NCBI GenBank assembly: GCA_002171615.1
Contig: NHEF01000014.1
Coordinates: forward strand, 80,974 to 144,973
Length of the DNA stretch: 64,000 nt
Direction: 5' to 3'
Source of the DNA: Gammaproteobacteria bacterium TMED78
Lineage (GTDB): Bacteria; Pseudomonadota; Gammaproteobacteria; Steroidobacterales; Rariloculaceae
Positions 55,049 through 63,264 of this stretch are shown one piece after another (position 1 is the first letter of the stretch; each line of letters opens with the position of its first letter). The notes beneath the pieces were generated by a model. That model had not been told where the DNA came from, made no database searches, and worked only from the letters and a program-made list of their open reading frames with translations. Both the position numbers and the translations under genes were made by a program.

Positions 55049-55809
55049 TAAATATTTATAAATAATAAAATACTCATTGTTAGGCCAATAAATATTACTA
55101 TAGATCTTATTATATTTTGACTTAAGTTTTGTGCTAGTCTTGCCCCAAAATACCCACCTAATGATGTAAATATAATCATGATCATAGATATTTCCCATCT
55201 GATAAAATCCGCATAAGCGAAAGCTACTACTGATGTAAGAGTAACAACAAGTGCAATAACTGATTTAATAGCAATGATTTCATGAATTTTATTTTTTTTA
55301 TTTAAAGAAAGGATTGAAATTAAAGCTATTCCAAGCCCTCCATTAAAAAAACCACCATAAGTGCTGACAATGATAAGACCTATGTTTTGTAGACCTAAAC
55401 CTATTTTATTATTTACAATTTTTTTGTTTATTCTAGGGCTAATTATAAATAATATAGTAGTGATTAGTAGTAGCCATGGAGCAAGATTACTAAAAGTATT
55501 TTCTGGTGTATTAATCAGAACATATGAGCCTAAAATAGCAGATATTGATGTAATTATTATTAAGATTGTAATACGGGAAAAATTAACTTCTACTAAAATT
55601 TTTTTATAACCAAGTAGTGCACCTAAGTGACCTGGAATTACGGCAGCAACATTAGTTGTATGAGCATAAATAGGTGGAATACCAATAAATATAAGAGCAG
55701 GAAAAGAAATTAAAGTTCCGCCTCCAGCTATAGCATTCAATGCTCCTGCAAAAATAGAAGCCAAGGCTATTATCGGTAAATTTTCTAGAGTAATATATTC
55801 CAAGCTCAA
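55048..55809 (-). CDS. TauE/SafE-family sulfite/organosulfonate exporter-like membrane protein
   Basis: This 253-residue polytopic inner-membrane protein has about eight hydrophobic helices. It carries the TauE/SafE signature AGALNAIAGGGTLISFPALIFIGIPP near the N-terminus, then TTNVAAVIPGHLGA. A second repeat contains YGGFFNGGLGIALIS. Family members are proposed to export sulfite, sulfoacetate or similar anions, but many are uncharacterised. It is followed by the MFS transporter gene in the same operon. No sulfur-oxidation gene is adjacent, so the substrate is open. Confidence 0.88.
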   Translation of the reverse strand: MSLEYITLENLPIIALASIFAGALNAIAGGGTLISFPALIFIGIPPIYAHTTNVAAVIPGHLGALLGYKKILVEVNFSRITILIIITSISAILGSYVLINTPENTFSNLAPWLLLITTILFIISPRINKKIVNNKIGLGLQNIGLIIVSTYGGFFNGGLGIALISILSLNKKNKIHEIIAIKSVIALVVTLTSVVAFAYADFIRWEISMIMIIFTSLGGYFGARLAQNLSQNIIRSIVIFIGLTMSILLFINI

Positions 55810-55909
55810 ACCAAAATAGAGAATAATTGATAAAGTGTCACAAAGTATTTAATATCTATTTTATCTTAATATTGTTTTTTTTATCCAAAAATTTAAATAA
55901 AGGTCAGTT

Positions 55910-57100
55910 GTGTTAGAAAATTTAAAACCTATATCTAAGGACGCAATTCTCGGAATTATGGCTCTATTTAGAGATGATAATAATGATGAGAAGATTGATC
56001 TCAGTGTAGGTGTTTACCAGAATCAAGAGGGTGTTACGCCTGTATTAAGTAGTGTTAAAAAAGCAGAATCTCAGCTAATTGAGGATCAGAAAACAAAAAG
56101 TTATGTCTCAATAGCAGGAAATTCTATTTTTAATTCTAGTATTCAGAACCTAATCTTTGGAAAGGATCATGATGCTATTCAGTCTGGCAGGGTATCCACT
56201 ATTCAGACACCTGGAGGGAGTGGTGGCTTATGTATCGCAGCACATTTAATTTTAAGATCTAATAGAAAAACTAAGGTCTGGCTTAGTAATCCTTCTTGGC
56301 CAAATCACTATCCTTTGCTTAAGTTAGCTGGTTTAAGCCTAGAGCAGTATCCATATTATAATTATCAAAATCATTCAATTGATTTTATTTCACTGCTATC
56401 AGCTGTAGAAAAAATGAATCAAGGCGATTTAATTTTATTGCATGGCTGTTGCCATAATCCTAGTGGTTCTGACTTTTCTATGGAGCAGTGGAAGGAGTTA
56501 GGATATCTCTTAAAAAAGAAAAAAGTTATTCCCTTTATTGATTTAGCCTATTTAGGTTTAGGAGATGGTATTGACAAGGATGCTTTTGGAGTGAGATTTA
56601 TGGCAGAGATTCTTCCAGAGCTAATAGTTGTCTCCTCTTGCTCAAAAAATTTTGGTTTATACAGGGAGAGGGTAGGCGCTGTAAGTGTTGTTTCAGAAAA
56701 TAAAGATATAGCAGATTTAACCTTGGCTAATATTTCAAATTTAGCTAGAGGGATTTACTCTATGCCTCCAGATCATGGAGCGGCAATAGTTGGTCATATC
56801 TTAACAAATCAAGATCTACATGATTTATGGGAAGCAGAAGTAAAACAAATAAGAGATAGACTTAATTCTATTAGGGCTCTTTTTGTAAAAAAAATGAAGG
56901 AAAATAATGCTTCTCAGGATTTTTCATTTATAGGTAGTGAGAAAGGCATGTTTTCTTTTCTAGGCATTGATAAAGACCAAATTATAAGATTGAGAGAGGA
57001 ATTTCATATATATATGGTTGAGTCAGGTAGAGTGAATTTAGCTGGCGTGAATGAAATTAATGTAGACAGAGTAACTAAATCTATAATAAAGGTGCTCTAA
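55910..57100 (+). CDS. Aspartate/aromatic aminotransferase (AspC/TyrB group)
   Basis: This is a fold-type I PLP aminotransferase of 396 residues that interconverts aspartate or aromatic amino acids with their 2-oxoacids. It starts at a GTG preceded by AAGG. Seen: VGVYQNQEGVTPVL near the N-terminus, PGGSGGL, a HGCCHNPSGSDF loop and IDLAYLGLGDG. The PLP lysine lies in SSCSKNFGLYRERVGA. These are close to the AspC/TyrB subfamily. Whether aspartate or an aromatic acid is preferred cannot be told from the motifs. Confidence 0.9.
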   Translation: MLENLKPISKDAILGIMALFRDDNNDEKIDLSVGVYQNQEGVTPVLSSVKKAESQLIEDQKTKSYVSIAGNSIFNSSIQNLIFGKDHDAIQSGRVSTIQTPGGSGGLCIAAHLILRSNRKTKVWLSNPSWPNHYPLLKLAGLSLEQYPYYNYQNHSIDFISLLSAVEKMNQGDLILLHGCCHNPSGSDFSMEQWKELGYLLKKKKVIPFIDLAYLGLGDGIDKDAFGVRFMAEILPELIVVSSCSKNFGLYRERVGAVSVVSENKDIADLTLANISNLARGIYSMPPDHGAAIVGHILTNQDLHDLWEAEVKQIRDRLNSIRALFVKKMKENNASQDFSFIGSEKGMFSFLGIDKDQIIRLREEFHIYMVESGRVNLAGVNEINVDRVTKSIIKVL

Positions 57101-57130
57101 TTTTTAAATTTATAAGATATGAGGTGAAAA

Positions 57131-57877
57131 ATGAGTATTAATAAATTAGCCAAAAAAAATCTAGTCACCCTTTTTTTTCTATTCGGATTTTCTATAAATA
57201 TTTCAGCTGAAACTGTTGCTTTAATTGGCACTGGATCAGTTTCAAGCGCTCTGGGTCCTAAAATTGCCAATCTCGGTCATAAGGTTATTTACGGTTCAAG
57301 AAATCCTCAAAGCGATTCTGTTAAGTTATTAGTTGAGAAAACAGGGCCTAATTCTTCAGCTACTTCACAAAATTTAGCAGTACAAGATGCGCAGATTGTA
57401 ATTATTGCTGTTCCATGGGATGTTGCTGAAGAAGTAGTAAGGAATTTAGGTGATTTATCTGGAAAAATAATTATTGATCCAATAAATCCTAGAATAATGT
57501 CTGATGATGGGTTTGTAGATTACCCTTCGAATATGTCAATATCAGAGAAAATACAAAATATAGCTCCAGAGGCTAAGGTAGTAAAGGCATTCAATACTTT
57601 AGGAGCAGATACTATGGCAAATCCAGATTTAGTTAAATACCCAATTACAATTCCAGTTGTTGGTAATGATCGTTCTGCAAAATTAACGGTGATGGCGCTA
57701 ATAAAAGCCTTAGGTTTTAATTCTGTAGATTTAGGACCAATAAGATTTGCTCATATTGTTGAAGGTTTTTATTTATTAAGAGCAAATGCCAGATTATACG
57801 GCCAGTATTTTGAGTGGTACCTTTTTCCTACAACTACAAGAGAGCAGTATTCCGGACCAAATAATGTTAAGTTCTAA
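57131..57877 (+). CDS. F420/NADP-oxidoreductase-like Rossmann protein with an apparent signal peptide
   Basis: The mature part resembles the NADPH-dependent F420 reductase/ketopantoate reductase-type Rossmann family. The loop is VALIGTGSVSSALG, followed by GSRNP as the NADP phosphate-binding RN pair, AVPWDV, and VKAFNTLGADTM. Uniquely for a dinucleotide enzyme it is preceded by a convincing Sec signal: Lys-rich residues 5-9, a hydrophobic core 11-23 and ISA as cleavage site. The 248-residue length fits family plus leader. There is no twin arginine. It follows the aminotransferase by 30 nt. Localisation, cofactor and substrate are unproven. Confidence 0.72.
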   Translation: MSINKLAKKNLVTLFFLFGFSINISAETVALIGTGSVSSALGPKIANLGHKVIYGSRNPQSDSVKLLVEKTGPNSSATSQNLAVQDAQIVIIAVPWDVAEEVVRNLGDLSGKIIIDPINPRIMSDDGFVDYPSNMSISEKIQNIAPEAKVVKAFNTLGADTMANPDLVKYPITIPVVGNDRSAKLTVMALIKALGFNSVDLGPIRFAHIVEGFYLLRANARLYGQYFEWYLFPTTTREQYSGPNNVKF

Positions 57878-57884
57878 ATTTTAT

Positions 57885-58949
57885 TTAAATTAGAGACATT
57901 CCTTCAACTGATACTGATTTAATGAGTGCATAGACCTCTTGCCCTTTTTTTAGAGATAGGTCTTCGTATGATTTTTTTGTTATCTTTGCTTTTATGTATT
58001 TCTTATTTATTTTCAGATTTATTTCAACTAAAAATTCTTCCAGGTTATTTATCGATTCTATCTCTGCTTTCAGTACATTTCTTATACTAAGTCCTTTAGG
58101 AAAAATAGTAGATATAGCTACATCTTTTGAATTTATATTTAATCTTATTTTCTTGCCGTTATCTAAATTTAATTTAGGTATAGAGATAAATTGACCTGAT
58201 AAATCTATTTTCGATATATCTTCGTTATGACTAATTATTTTTCCCTCAATTAATGTACTTGATTCATTATTTTCATTAGATAAAGAGATTCCTGGGCCTG
58301 ATATTTTATTAATAGAGGTAATTTTTCCACTAGACATCGTAATAACTTTATCTGCCAATCTAGTAACTTCTTCTATATTATGAGTAACATATATTATGGG
58401 AATACCATACTCACTGGGTATTCTTTCAATATAGGGAATGATGTCTTTTCTTCTTTTTATGTCTATTGATGAAAGTGGCTCATCCATAAGCATCACTACT
58501 GGCTTCCTTATGGTTGCTCTGGCGATAGCTACTCTTTGTTTTTCACCAGAAGATAGTGTTAAAGGATGTCTATCTAAAAGACTTTCTAATTCAAGTATTC
58601 TGATAATTTCATCTAGATCGAATGAGTGGTTATTTAGAGCTCTTTTTTTTGCAAATAATAAATTATCCTTTACTGACATATTATTAAATAGTCTAGAGTC
58701 TTGAAAAACATAACCAACATCCCTCAAGTGAGGCTTAATAAATAAAGGAGAATCTTGCCAAATAGTATTATCTACTTTTATTAACCCTTTAGATTTTATT
58801 TCAAGACCAGATATACATCTGAGTAGTGAAGTTTTACCAGCACCATTAGGCCCCAAAATTAAATTAATTTTACTTAGCTGTATTTCTTCATTAACTAATA
58901 AGGAAAAGTTTCCCAACTGAAGGTTTATATCAAGTACCATTTTAATCAT
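57885..58949 (-). CDS. modC: Molybdate ABC transporter ATP-binding protein ModC
   Basis: ModC hydrolyses ATP to drive molybdate uptake through ModB. The 354-residue length matches E. coli ModC (352). Seen: Walker A GPNGAGKTS, Q-loop VFQDSRLF, signature LSSGEKQRVAIARA and Walker B VVMLMDEPLSSID. The H-loop YVTHNIEE follows. The C-terminal about 100 residues contain a Mop/TOBE molybdate-binding domain ending YALIKSVSVEG. The ATG directly follows the modB stop (TAAATG). A second in-frame ATG three codons later is possible. Confidence 0.96.
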   Translation of the reverse strand: MIKMVLDINLQLGNFSLLVNEEIQLSKINLILGPNGAGKTSLLRCISGLEIKSKGLIKVDNTIWQDSPLFIKPHLRDVGYVFQDSRLFNNMSVKDNLLFAKKRALNNHSFDLDEIIRILELESLLDRHPLTLSSGEKQRVAIARATIRKPVVMLMDEPLSSIDIKRRKDIIPYIERIPSEYGIPIIYVTHNIEEVTRLADKVITMSSGKITSINKISGPGISLSNENNESSTLIEGKIISHNEDISKIDLSGQFISIPKLNLDNGKKIRLNINSKDVAISTIFPKGLSIRNVLKAEIESINNLEEFLVEINLKINKKYIKAKITKKSYEDLSLKKGQEVYALIKSVSVEGMSLI

Positions 58950-59627
58950 TTATCTGTACCTATTTAGTGGAATCTTCCTATTCATGGTATATACCGTTAA
59001 TAGAATAACGAATGAAAATATTAGAAGTCCGAGAGATAAGATATGAGCTTGTTGATAATTCAAAGTTTCTACATTCTCATAAATAGCTATAGATATAACC
59101 TTTGTTGATCCAGGTATATTTCCACCTACCATCAAAACTACTCCAAATTCTCCAAGTGTATGAGCAAAAACTAACACTGCAGCAGTTATGTAGCCTCTAA
59201 TCGACAGAGGGGAGGCTATATTAAAAAAGGTGTCAATAGGAGATGCCCCTAATAAAGATGCTGATTCAAGAGTCTTTTTACCTAATGATTCAAACGAGTT
59301 TTGTATAGGTTGAACTGCGAATGGAAGAGAATAGATTATAGAAGCTATTACGAGTCCAGTGAAAGAGAAAGTTAATGAGGATCCAGTGATATCAATCCAA
59401 AAACTTCCTATTTTTCCAGCAGGGCCTAATATTATTAAGAGATAGAATCCTAGAACTGTAGGAGGTAGAACTAGAGGCATTGCTACAAGTGCTTCAATAA
59501 AAGGCTTAATTTTAGATGAAGAATTAGCGAGCCACCAAGCTAAAGGTGCTCCTATTAATAAAAGAATAGTCGTCGTTATAAACGCAAGCTTTATACTTAT
59601 CCAAACCGGTTCTAATTCATAAATCAT
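58950..59627 (-). CDS. modB: Molybdate ABC transporter permease ModB
   Basis: ModB is the membrane channel of the molybdate importer. The 225-residue product has five to six hydrophobic helices. It contains the permease signature LAWWLANS, PLVLPPTVLGFYLLI, and the EAA-type loop ESLGKKTLESASLLGASPIDTFFNIASPLS that docks ModC. HTLGEFGVVLMVGGNIPG near the C-terminus is nearly invariant in ModB. It lies 3 nt after modA. Confidence 0.97.
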   Translation of the reverse strand: MIYELEPVWISIKLAFITTTILLLIGAPLAWWLANSSSKIKPFIEALVAMPLVLPPTVLGFYLLIILGPAGKIGSFWIDITGSSLTFSFTGLVIASIIYSLPFAVQPIQNSFESLGKKTLESASLLGASPIDTFFNIASPLSIRGYITAAVLVFAHTLGEFGVVLMVGGNIPGSTKVISIAIYENVETLNYQQAHILSLGLLIFSFVILLTVYTMNRKIPLNRYR

Positions 59628-59630
59628 AAT

Positions 59631-60371
59631 CTATTTAGTAGTGTAACCAAATTTTTCAATAATATTTTTAGCTTTTTCAGATCTTAAGTAATCCATTAAG
59701 CTGTTTGCTAGTTTCTTGTCTTTTGAGTTTCTTAGGAGAACAACATCTTGAAAAATTGGATTATGGAGATCATCAGGTACTAAAAAAAAATTTGTAATAT
59801 CTTTTTCTAGAATTTTAGATAGTGATACTATCCCGACTTTCGCATTACCTGTTGAAACCATTGTGAAAGCATGATTTATATTTTCACCATGAGCTATTCT
59901 TCCTTCCCATTCATCATAGAAGTCTAAATTATTTAAAAAATTATAAGAGGCTTTACCATATGGCGCAGTTGCAGGATTTGCAACAGCCATGAATTTAATT
60001 TCTTTATCACCCAATAGATCATATAAATCATTATAGGAAAACTTATTAATAGTAAAAATAGCCAACCTTCCTATAGCAATAGTAAATTGAGAATCCTTTA
60101 TACCTAGATTATTTTCAACTAGAATATTTGGCCTTAATTGATCTGCTGAGATAAATATATCGTATGGTGCACCATTAACTATTTGTGCGTAAAGCTTGCC
60201 ACTAGACCCGCTTATAATATTAACGCCTTCTTCTCCAAATTCCTCTACTATCCTTTCAATAGCAGGCCTAAAGTTGGACGCAACTGCTACATAAATTTCC
60301 TCACACAGTAGTTTTTTTGTAGCTAGAGGCTGAAGAAGAAGAAAAAATAAAATATATGTTATGTTTTTCAC
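59631..60371 (-). CDS. modA: Molybdate-binding periplasmic protein ModA
   Basis: ModA captures molybdate in the periplasm for ModBC. The 246-residue product has a signal peptide ending near KLLCEE. Binding-site segments are VAVASNFRPAI, NIISGSSGKLYAQIVNGAPYDIFISAD, VANPATAPYG and STGNAKVGIVSLS. Ordered modA-modB-modC on the minus strand, the system pairs with moeA, xdhC and moeB in the window. It supplies molybdenum for a molybdopterin enzyme encoded elsewhere. No obvious ModE palindrome is visible upstream. Confidence 0.95.
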   Translation of the reverse strand: MKNITYILFFLLLQPLATKKLLCEEIYVAVASNFRPAIERIVEEFGEEGVNIISGSSGKLYAQIVNGAPYDIFISADQLRPNILVENNLGIKDSQFTIAIGRLAIFTINKFSYNDLYDLLGDKEIKFMAVANPATAPYGKASYNFLNNLDFYDEWEGRIAHGENINHAFTMVSTGNAKVGIVSLSKILEKDITNFFLVPDDLHNPIFQDVVLLRNSKDKKLANSLMDYLRSEKAKNIIEKFGYTTK

Positions 60372-60410
60372 TTTTATATTATTACTCTAACTAGATTAAT
60401 ATTCATTATA

Positions 60411-60440
60411 TTGATCATTTTTTTTAAATTGTAGTACAAT
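60411..60440 (+). promoter_or_regulatory. Putative sigma-70-like promoter of the DUF4102-UbiX gene
   Basis: TTGATC (60411-60416) and TACAAT (60435-60440) are spaced by 18 nt, a fair -35/-10 pair. Predicted transcription would begin near 60447, leaving a short leader that includes the AAAGGA ribosome-binding site. The hexamer GTAGTA is repeated ten bases apart at 60431 and 60441, and TACAATGTA is a near-palindrome; both could be a protein-binding site. Confidence 0.4.
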
Positions 60441-60457
60441 GTAGTAAAGGAAGGTTG

Positions 60458-61351
60458 ATGAAACTTGATGAAAAAATAATTAGATCAGTAAAAGCTACTG
60501 ATAAAAGGAAGCAGTTAGCTGACGGTGGCGGTCTTTATTTAGAGGTAATGCCAACTGGAAAAAAATTTTGGAGACAAAATTATAGGTATGAAGGAAAGGC
60601 AAGGACTCTAACGCATGGATTGTATCCAGATATCTCTATTAGTATTGCTAGAAGAAAAAGAGAAGAAGTTAAGTATTTATTATTAAAAAATTTAGACCCA
60701 GCTGAAAATATTAGTGATAGATACGAACAAGATATAGAGTTTTTAGAAACCCAGTTTTTATATAAACACCAAAATAAAAGAAAAATAATTATTGCGATTA
60801 CAGGCGCTTCTGGTTCTATTTATGGAATTAAAGCTCTTAAAGAGCTCAAAAATGATAGTAGTATTGAAACTCATCTTATTGTTTCAAGCTCTGGTTATTT
60901 AAATATTATTTCAGAACTAGGTATTAAAAAGAGTGCTCTAAAAAAATTGGCAGATGTAGTCCATTCTGAGAAAGATGTAGGCGCTTCAATAGCTAGTGGT
61001 TCTTTTAAAACTTCTGGGATGATTATTGCGCCGTGCTCAATGAAATCATTAGCTGCAATTGCTAATGGTTATGCAGATAATCTTATTTCTAGAGCAGCAG
61101 ATGTTACTCTTAAGGAGAGAAGAAAGCTATTACTAGTAGTAAGAGAAACACCTTTTAACTTAGCTCATCTAAAGAATATGACCAGTGTTACTCAAATGGG
61201 CGGGTTAATTTTTCCTCCTGTACCATCTTTTTATGCAAAATTAAATAATCTCGATGAGATGGTTGACCAAACTGTTGGAAGAATCTTAGACTATTTTGAT
61301 ATAGATACTGAGTTATTGAGAAGATGGGAAGGGATAAAGAATATAGAGTAA
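60458..61351 (+). CDS. ubiX: Fusion of an integrase DUF4102 arm-binding domain with UbiX flavin prenyltransferase
   Basis: UbiX attaches dimethylallyl phosphate to FMN, making the prenyl-FMN cofactor of the UbiD decarboxylase in ubiquinone synthesis. Residues 107-285 are a full UbiX: IIIAITGASGSIYG (110-123), SGSFKTSGMIIAPCSMKSLA (180-199) and VRETP (228-232). The later segment includes PPVPSFY. Residues 1-83 instead match the DUF4102 domain that precedes P4-type tyrosine recombinases: ADGGGLYLEVMPTGKKFW, TLTHGLYPDISISIARRK and NLDPAE. No ATG, GTG or TTG occurs in the linker, so one polypeptide is expected. AAAGGA supports the ATG at 60458; a TTG directly precedes it. The catalytic integrase domain is absent. 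Confidence 0.88.
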   Translation: MKLDEKIIRSVKATDKRKQLADGGGLYLEVMPTGKKFWRQNYRYEGKARTLTHGLYPDISISIARRKREEVKYLLLKNLDPAENISDRYEQDIEFLETQFLYKHQNKRKIIIAITGASGSIYGIKALKELKNDSSIETHLIVSSSGYLNIISELGIKKSALKKLADVVHSEKDVGASIASGSFKTSGMIIAPCSMKSLAAIANGYADNLISRAADVTLKERRKLLLVVRETPFNLAHLKNMTSVTQMGGLIFPPVPSFYAKLNNLDEMVDQTVGRILDYFDIDTELLRRWEGIKNIE

Positions 61352-61355
61352 TTTA

Positions 61356-61389
61356 ATATCTTTAGATATCTTATTAATTTTATAAGATA
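61356..61389. other. AT-rich inverted repeats in the ubiX-fusion/folE convergent gap
   Basis: Two overlapping hairpins occur: ATATC/GATAT with a 4-nt loop (61356-61369) and TATCTTAT/ATAAGATA with a 7-nt loop (61367-61389). Their position after the stop codon suggests a terminator or transcript end. There is no G+C-rich stem or U-run, so a canonical intrinsic terminator is not supported. Confidence 0.35.
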
Positions 61390-61540
61390 GATGATCCTTA
61401 TCTTCCTGATTTATATAAATATTAACTAGTTACTTATTATATTTTGAAGGGCATTAAAATAAGCCTTAAATTTATTCAACTTTTCTTTTTTAGATCTTTT
61501 GTGATTTGACCGCTCTTCTAGGCTTCAATATCAGCATATT

Positions 61541-62131
61541 TTATTTTGTACTTATGAGGTCTAAAAATTCTGATCTAGTTTTTGGGTCAGTTCTAAATTT
61601 TCCTAGTAGTTGATTTGTTACCATGGAAACTCCTGTTTTATGAACGCCTCTTGTAGTCATACATTGATGAACCCCCTCTATAACAACTCCTACACCTTTG
61701 GGTTTTAATACGTCTTGTATTGAATGTGCTATTTGAGAGGTCATTTTTTCTTGTACTTGTAGCCTTTTAGAAAACACATCAACTACTCTAGCGAGCTTAC
61801 TGATACCTACAACTTTTTTATCTGGAAGGTAACCTACGTGCGCTTTTCCTATAAATGGAGCCATATGATGCTCACAATGAGATTCAAAGCTAATATTTTT
61901 TAAAACTACCATTTCATCATAGCCGTCAGTTTCATAAAAAACTCTTTCTAGATAATCAATCGGATCGCTTTCATATCCTGAAAACCAATCTCCGTAGGCT
62001 TTTATGACTCTTCCTGGTGTATCAAGCAGTCCTTCTCTATTAGGGTCATCTCCTATCCAAGAGAGTAATGTCTTTACAGCATCCTGCGCTTCTTTTTTAG
62101 TAGGGCGGTCCACATTTTTTCCTTTTAACAT
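61541..62131 (-). CDS. folE: GTP cyclohydrolase I (type IA, FolE)
   Basis: FolE converts GTP to dihydroneopterin triphosphate, the first step of folate and tetrahydropterin synthesis. The 196-residue product carries the zinc ligands C86 and H89 in [10 protein letters not shown] and C157 in [31 protein letters not shown] is nearly invariant in the family. The length is somewhat below E. coli FolE (222). It could feed both folate (MetF/MetH) and, together with PhhB, a tetrahydropterin cycle. It stands alone between the ubiX fusion and xdhC. Confidence 0.97.
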   Translation of the reverse strand: MLKGKNVDRPTKKEAQDAVKTLLSWIGDDPNREGLLDTPGRVIKAYGDWFSGYESDPIDYLERVFYETDGYDEMVVLKNISFESHCEHHMAPFIGKAHVGYLPDKKVVGISKLARVVDVFSKRLQVQEKMTSQIAHSIQDVLKPKGVGVVIEGVHQCMTTRGVHKTGVSMVTNQLLGKFRTDPKTRSEFLDLISTK

Positions 62132-62191
62132 TATGATTTTGAAGTTACATTATATATCTTATTAACTATTTTTTTAGTAAATTTAAAAGAA

Positions 62192-63259
62192 ATGACTATC
62201 AAAAATATTATAGAAACATTCGATATCTGGAAAGAGAAAGAAAATCCAGTGGTCTTAGCTACTGTTTATGAGACATCTGGCTCTACATACTCCAAGGCAG
62301 GGCAGAGAATAATTATTAACTCAGAAGGTGACTATCAAGGTCTTGTTAGCGGGGGATGTTTAGAGGGGGATATAGCAGAAAGGTCAAATTCAGTAATTAA
62401 AGAAAATAAAACCGAAGTTATAACTTATGATATGAGAGATGATGCTGATGATATTTTTGGATTAGGTGTTGGTTGTAACGGGCTATTAAGAATTATATTA
62501 CAGTCCTTAACCCCAGAAAAAAATTATGAGCCGCTAAATACAATCAATAAAGTTTTATATCAAGAGAGCAGAGGTCATGATGGCTTAGTTAAACTTCTAA
62601 CCATTATTAATTCTAGTAAAAAAGGATTTTTTCCAGGAGATAATCTAATACTAGATAAAAATTCAGAAATTTTATACTCGTCTTTTTCTGAGCATTCAAA
62701 AGAAAAGTATTTAATTGAACATGAAGAATTTCTACTAGAAGAAAAAAGTATTCTTAAGAATAGCAACTCGAATGAGATTTCAGTTTTGTGTACCCCGCTT
62801 GTACCAATTCCAAAATTATTAATTTTAGGAGCTGGTCTTGACTCTTTGCCTATTATTGATATGGCATCAATATTAGGATGGCGTACAACAGTAGTAGATC
62901 ATAGACCAGCTTATTTTGAAAAAAATAATTTTAGTAATGCAGAGGAAATATTATTGTTATCAAGCCCTAAAGAATTATCGAAAAAGTGTAAACTAGGATT
63001 ATTTGATGCAGTAGTAGTAATGAGTCACCATTTAGAGAGCGACCGGATATATTTAGATCAGCTTAAGGATATACAATTATCGTATTTAGGAGTACTAGGA
63101 CCATCTGATCGTAAAAATCGCTTAATTGAATCTATCGATAAAGGTAAAGATAATTTAAAGAATAAGTTAAAAGGGCCTGTAGGCTTATCTATTGGGGCAA
63201 ATTCTCCAGAGACTATCGCTCTTTCTTTGTTAGCTGAGATTTATACTAAGATAAATTAA
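62192..63259 (+). CDS. XdhC/CoxI-family molybdenum-cofactor insertion/maturation protein
   Basis: XdhC-type proteins bind, sulfurate or insert Moco into xanthine dehydrogenase-family enzymes. The 355-residue protein has an N-terminal XdhC domain with TVYETSGSTYSKAGQRI and LVSGGCLEGDI, the conserved cysteine segment. A C-terminal Rossmann domain has LILGAGLDSLPIIDMASILGWRTTVVDHRP and ends with GPVGLSIGANSPETIALSLLAEI. No molybdoenzyme structural gene is adjacent. It converges on moeA with a 5-nt gap. Assignment to XdhC versus CoxI cannot be refined. Confidence 0.92.
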   Translation: MTIKNIIETFDIWKEKENPVVLATVYETSGSTYSKAGQRIIINSEGDYQGLVSGGCLEGDIAERSNSVIKENKTEVITYDMRDDADDIFGLGVGCNGLLRIILQSLTPEKNYEPLNTINKVLYQESRGHDGLVKLLTIINSSKKGFFPGDNLILDKNSEILYSSFSEHSKEKYLIEHEEFLLEEKSILKNSNSNEISVLCTPLVPIPKLLILGAGLDSLPIIDMASILGWRTTVVDHRPAYFEKNNFSNAEEILLLSSPKELSKKCKLGLFDAVVVMSHHLESDRIYLDQLKDIQLSYLGVLGPSDRKNRLIESIDKGKDNLKNKLKGPVGLSIGANSPETIALSLLAEIYTKIN

Positions 63260-63264
63260 TTAAT

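Noticed and set aside
60458-60760. A degraded integrase pseudogene separate from ubiX
   Set aside because: The DUF4102 part has no stop or frameshift and runs in frame into UbiX; no catalytic recombinase domain or remnant is present nearby, so a pseudogene call is not supported.
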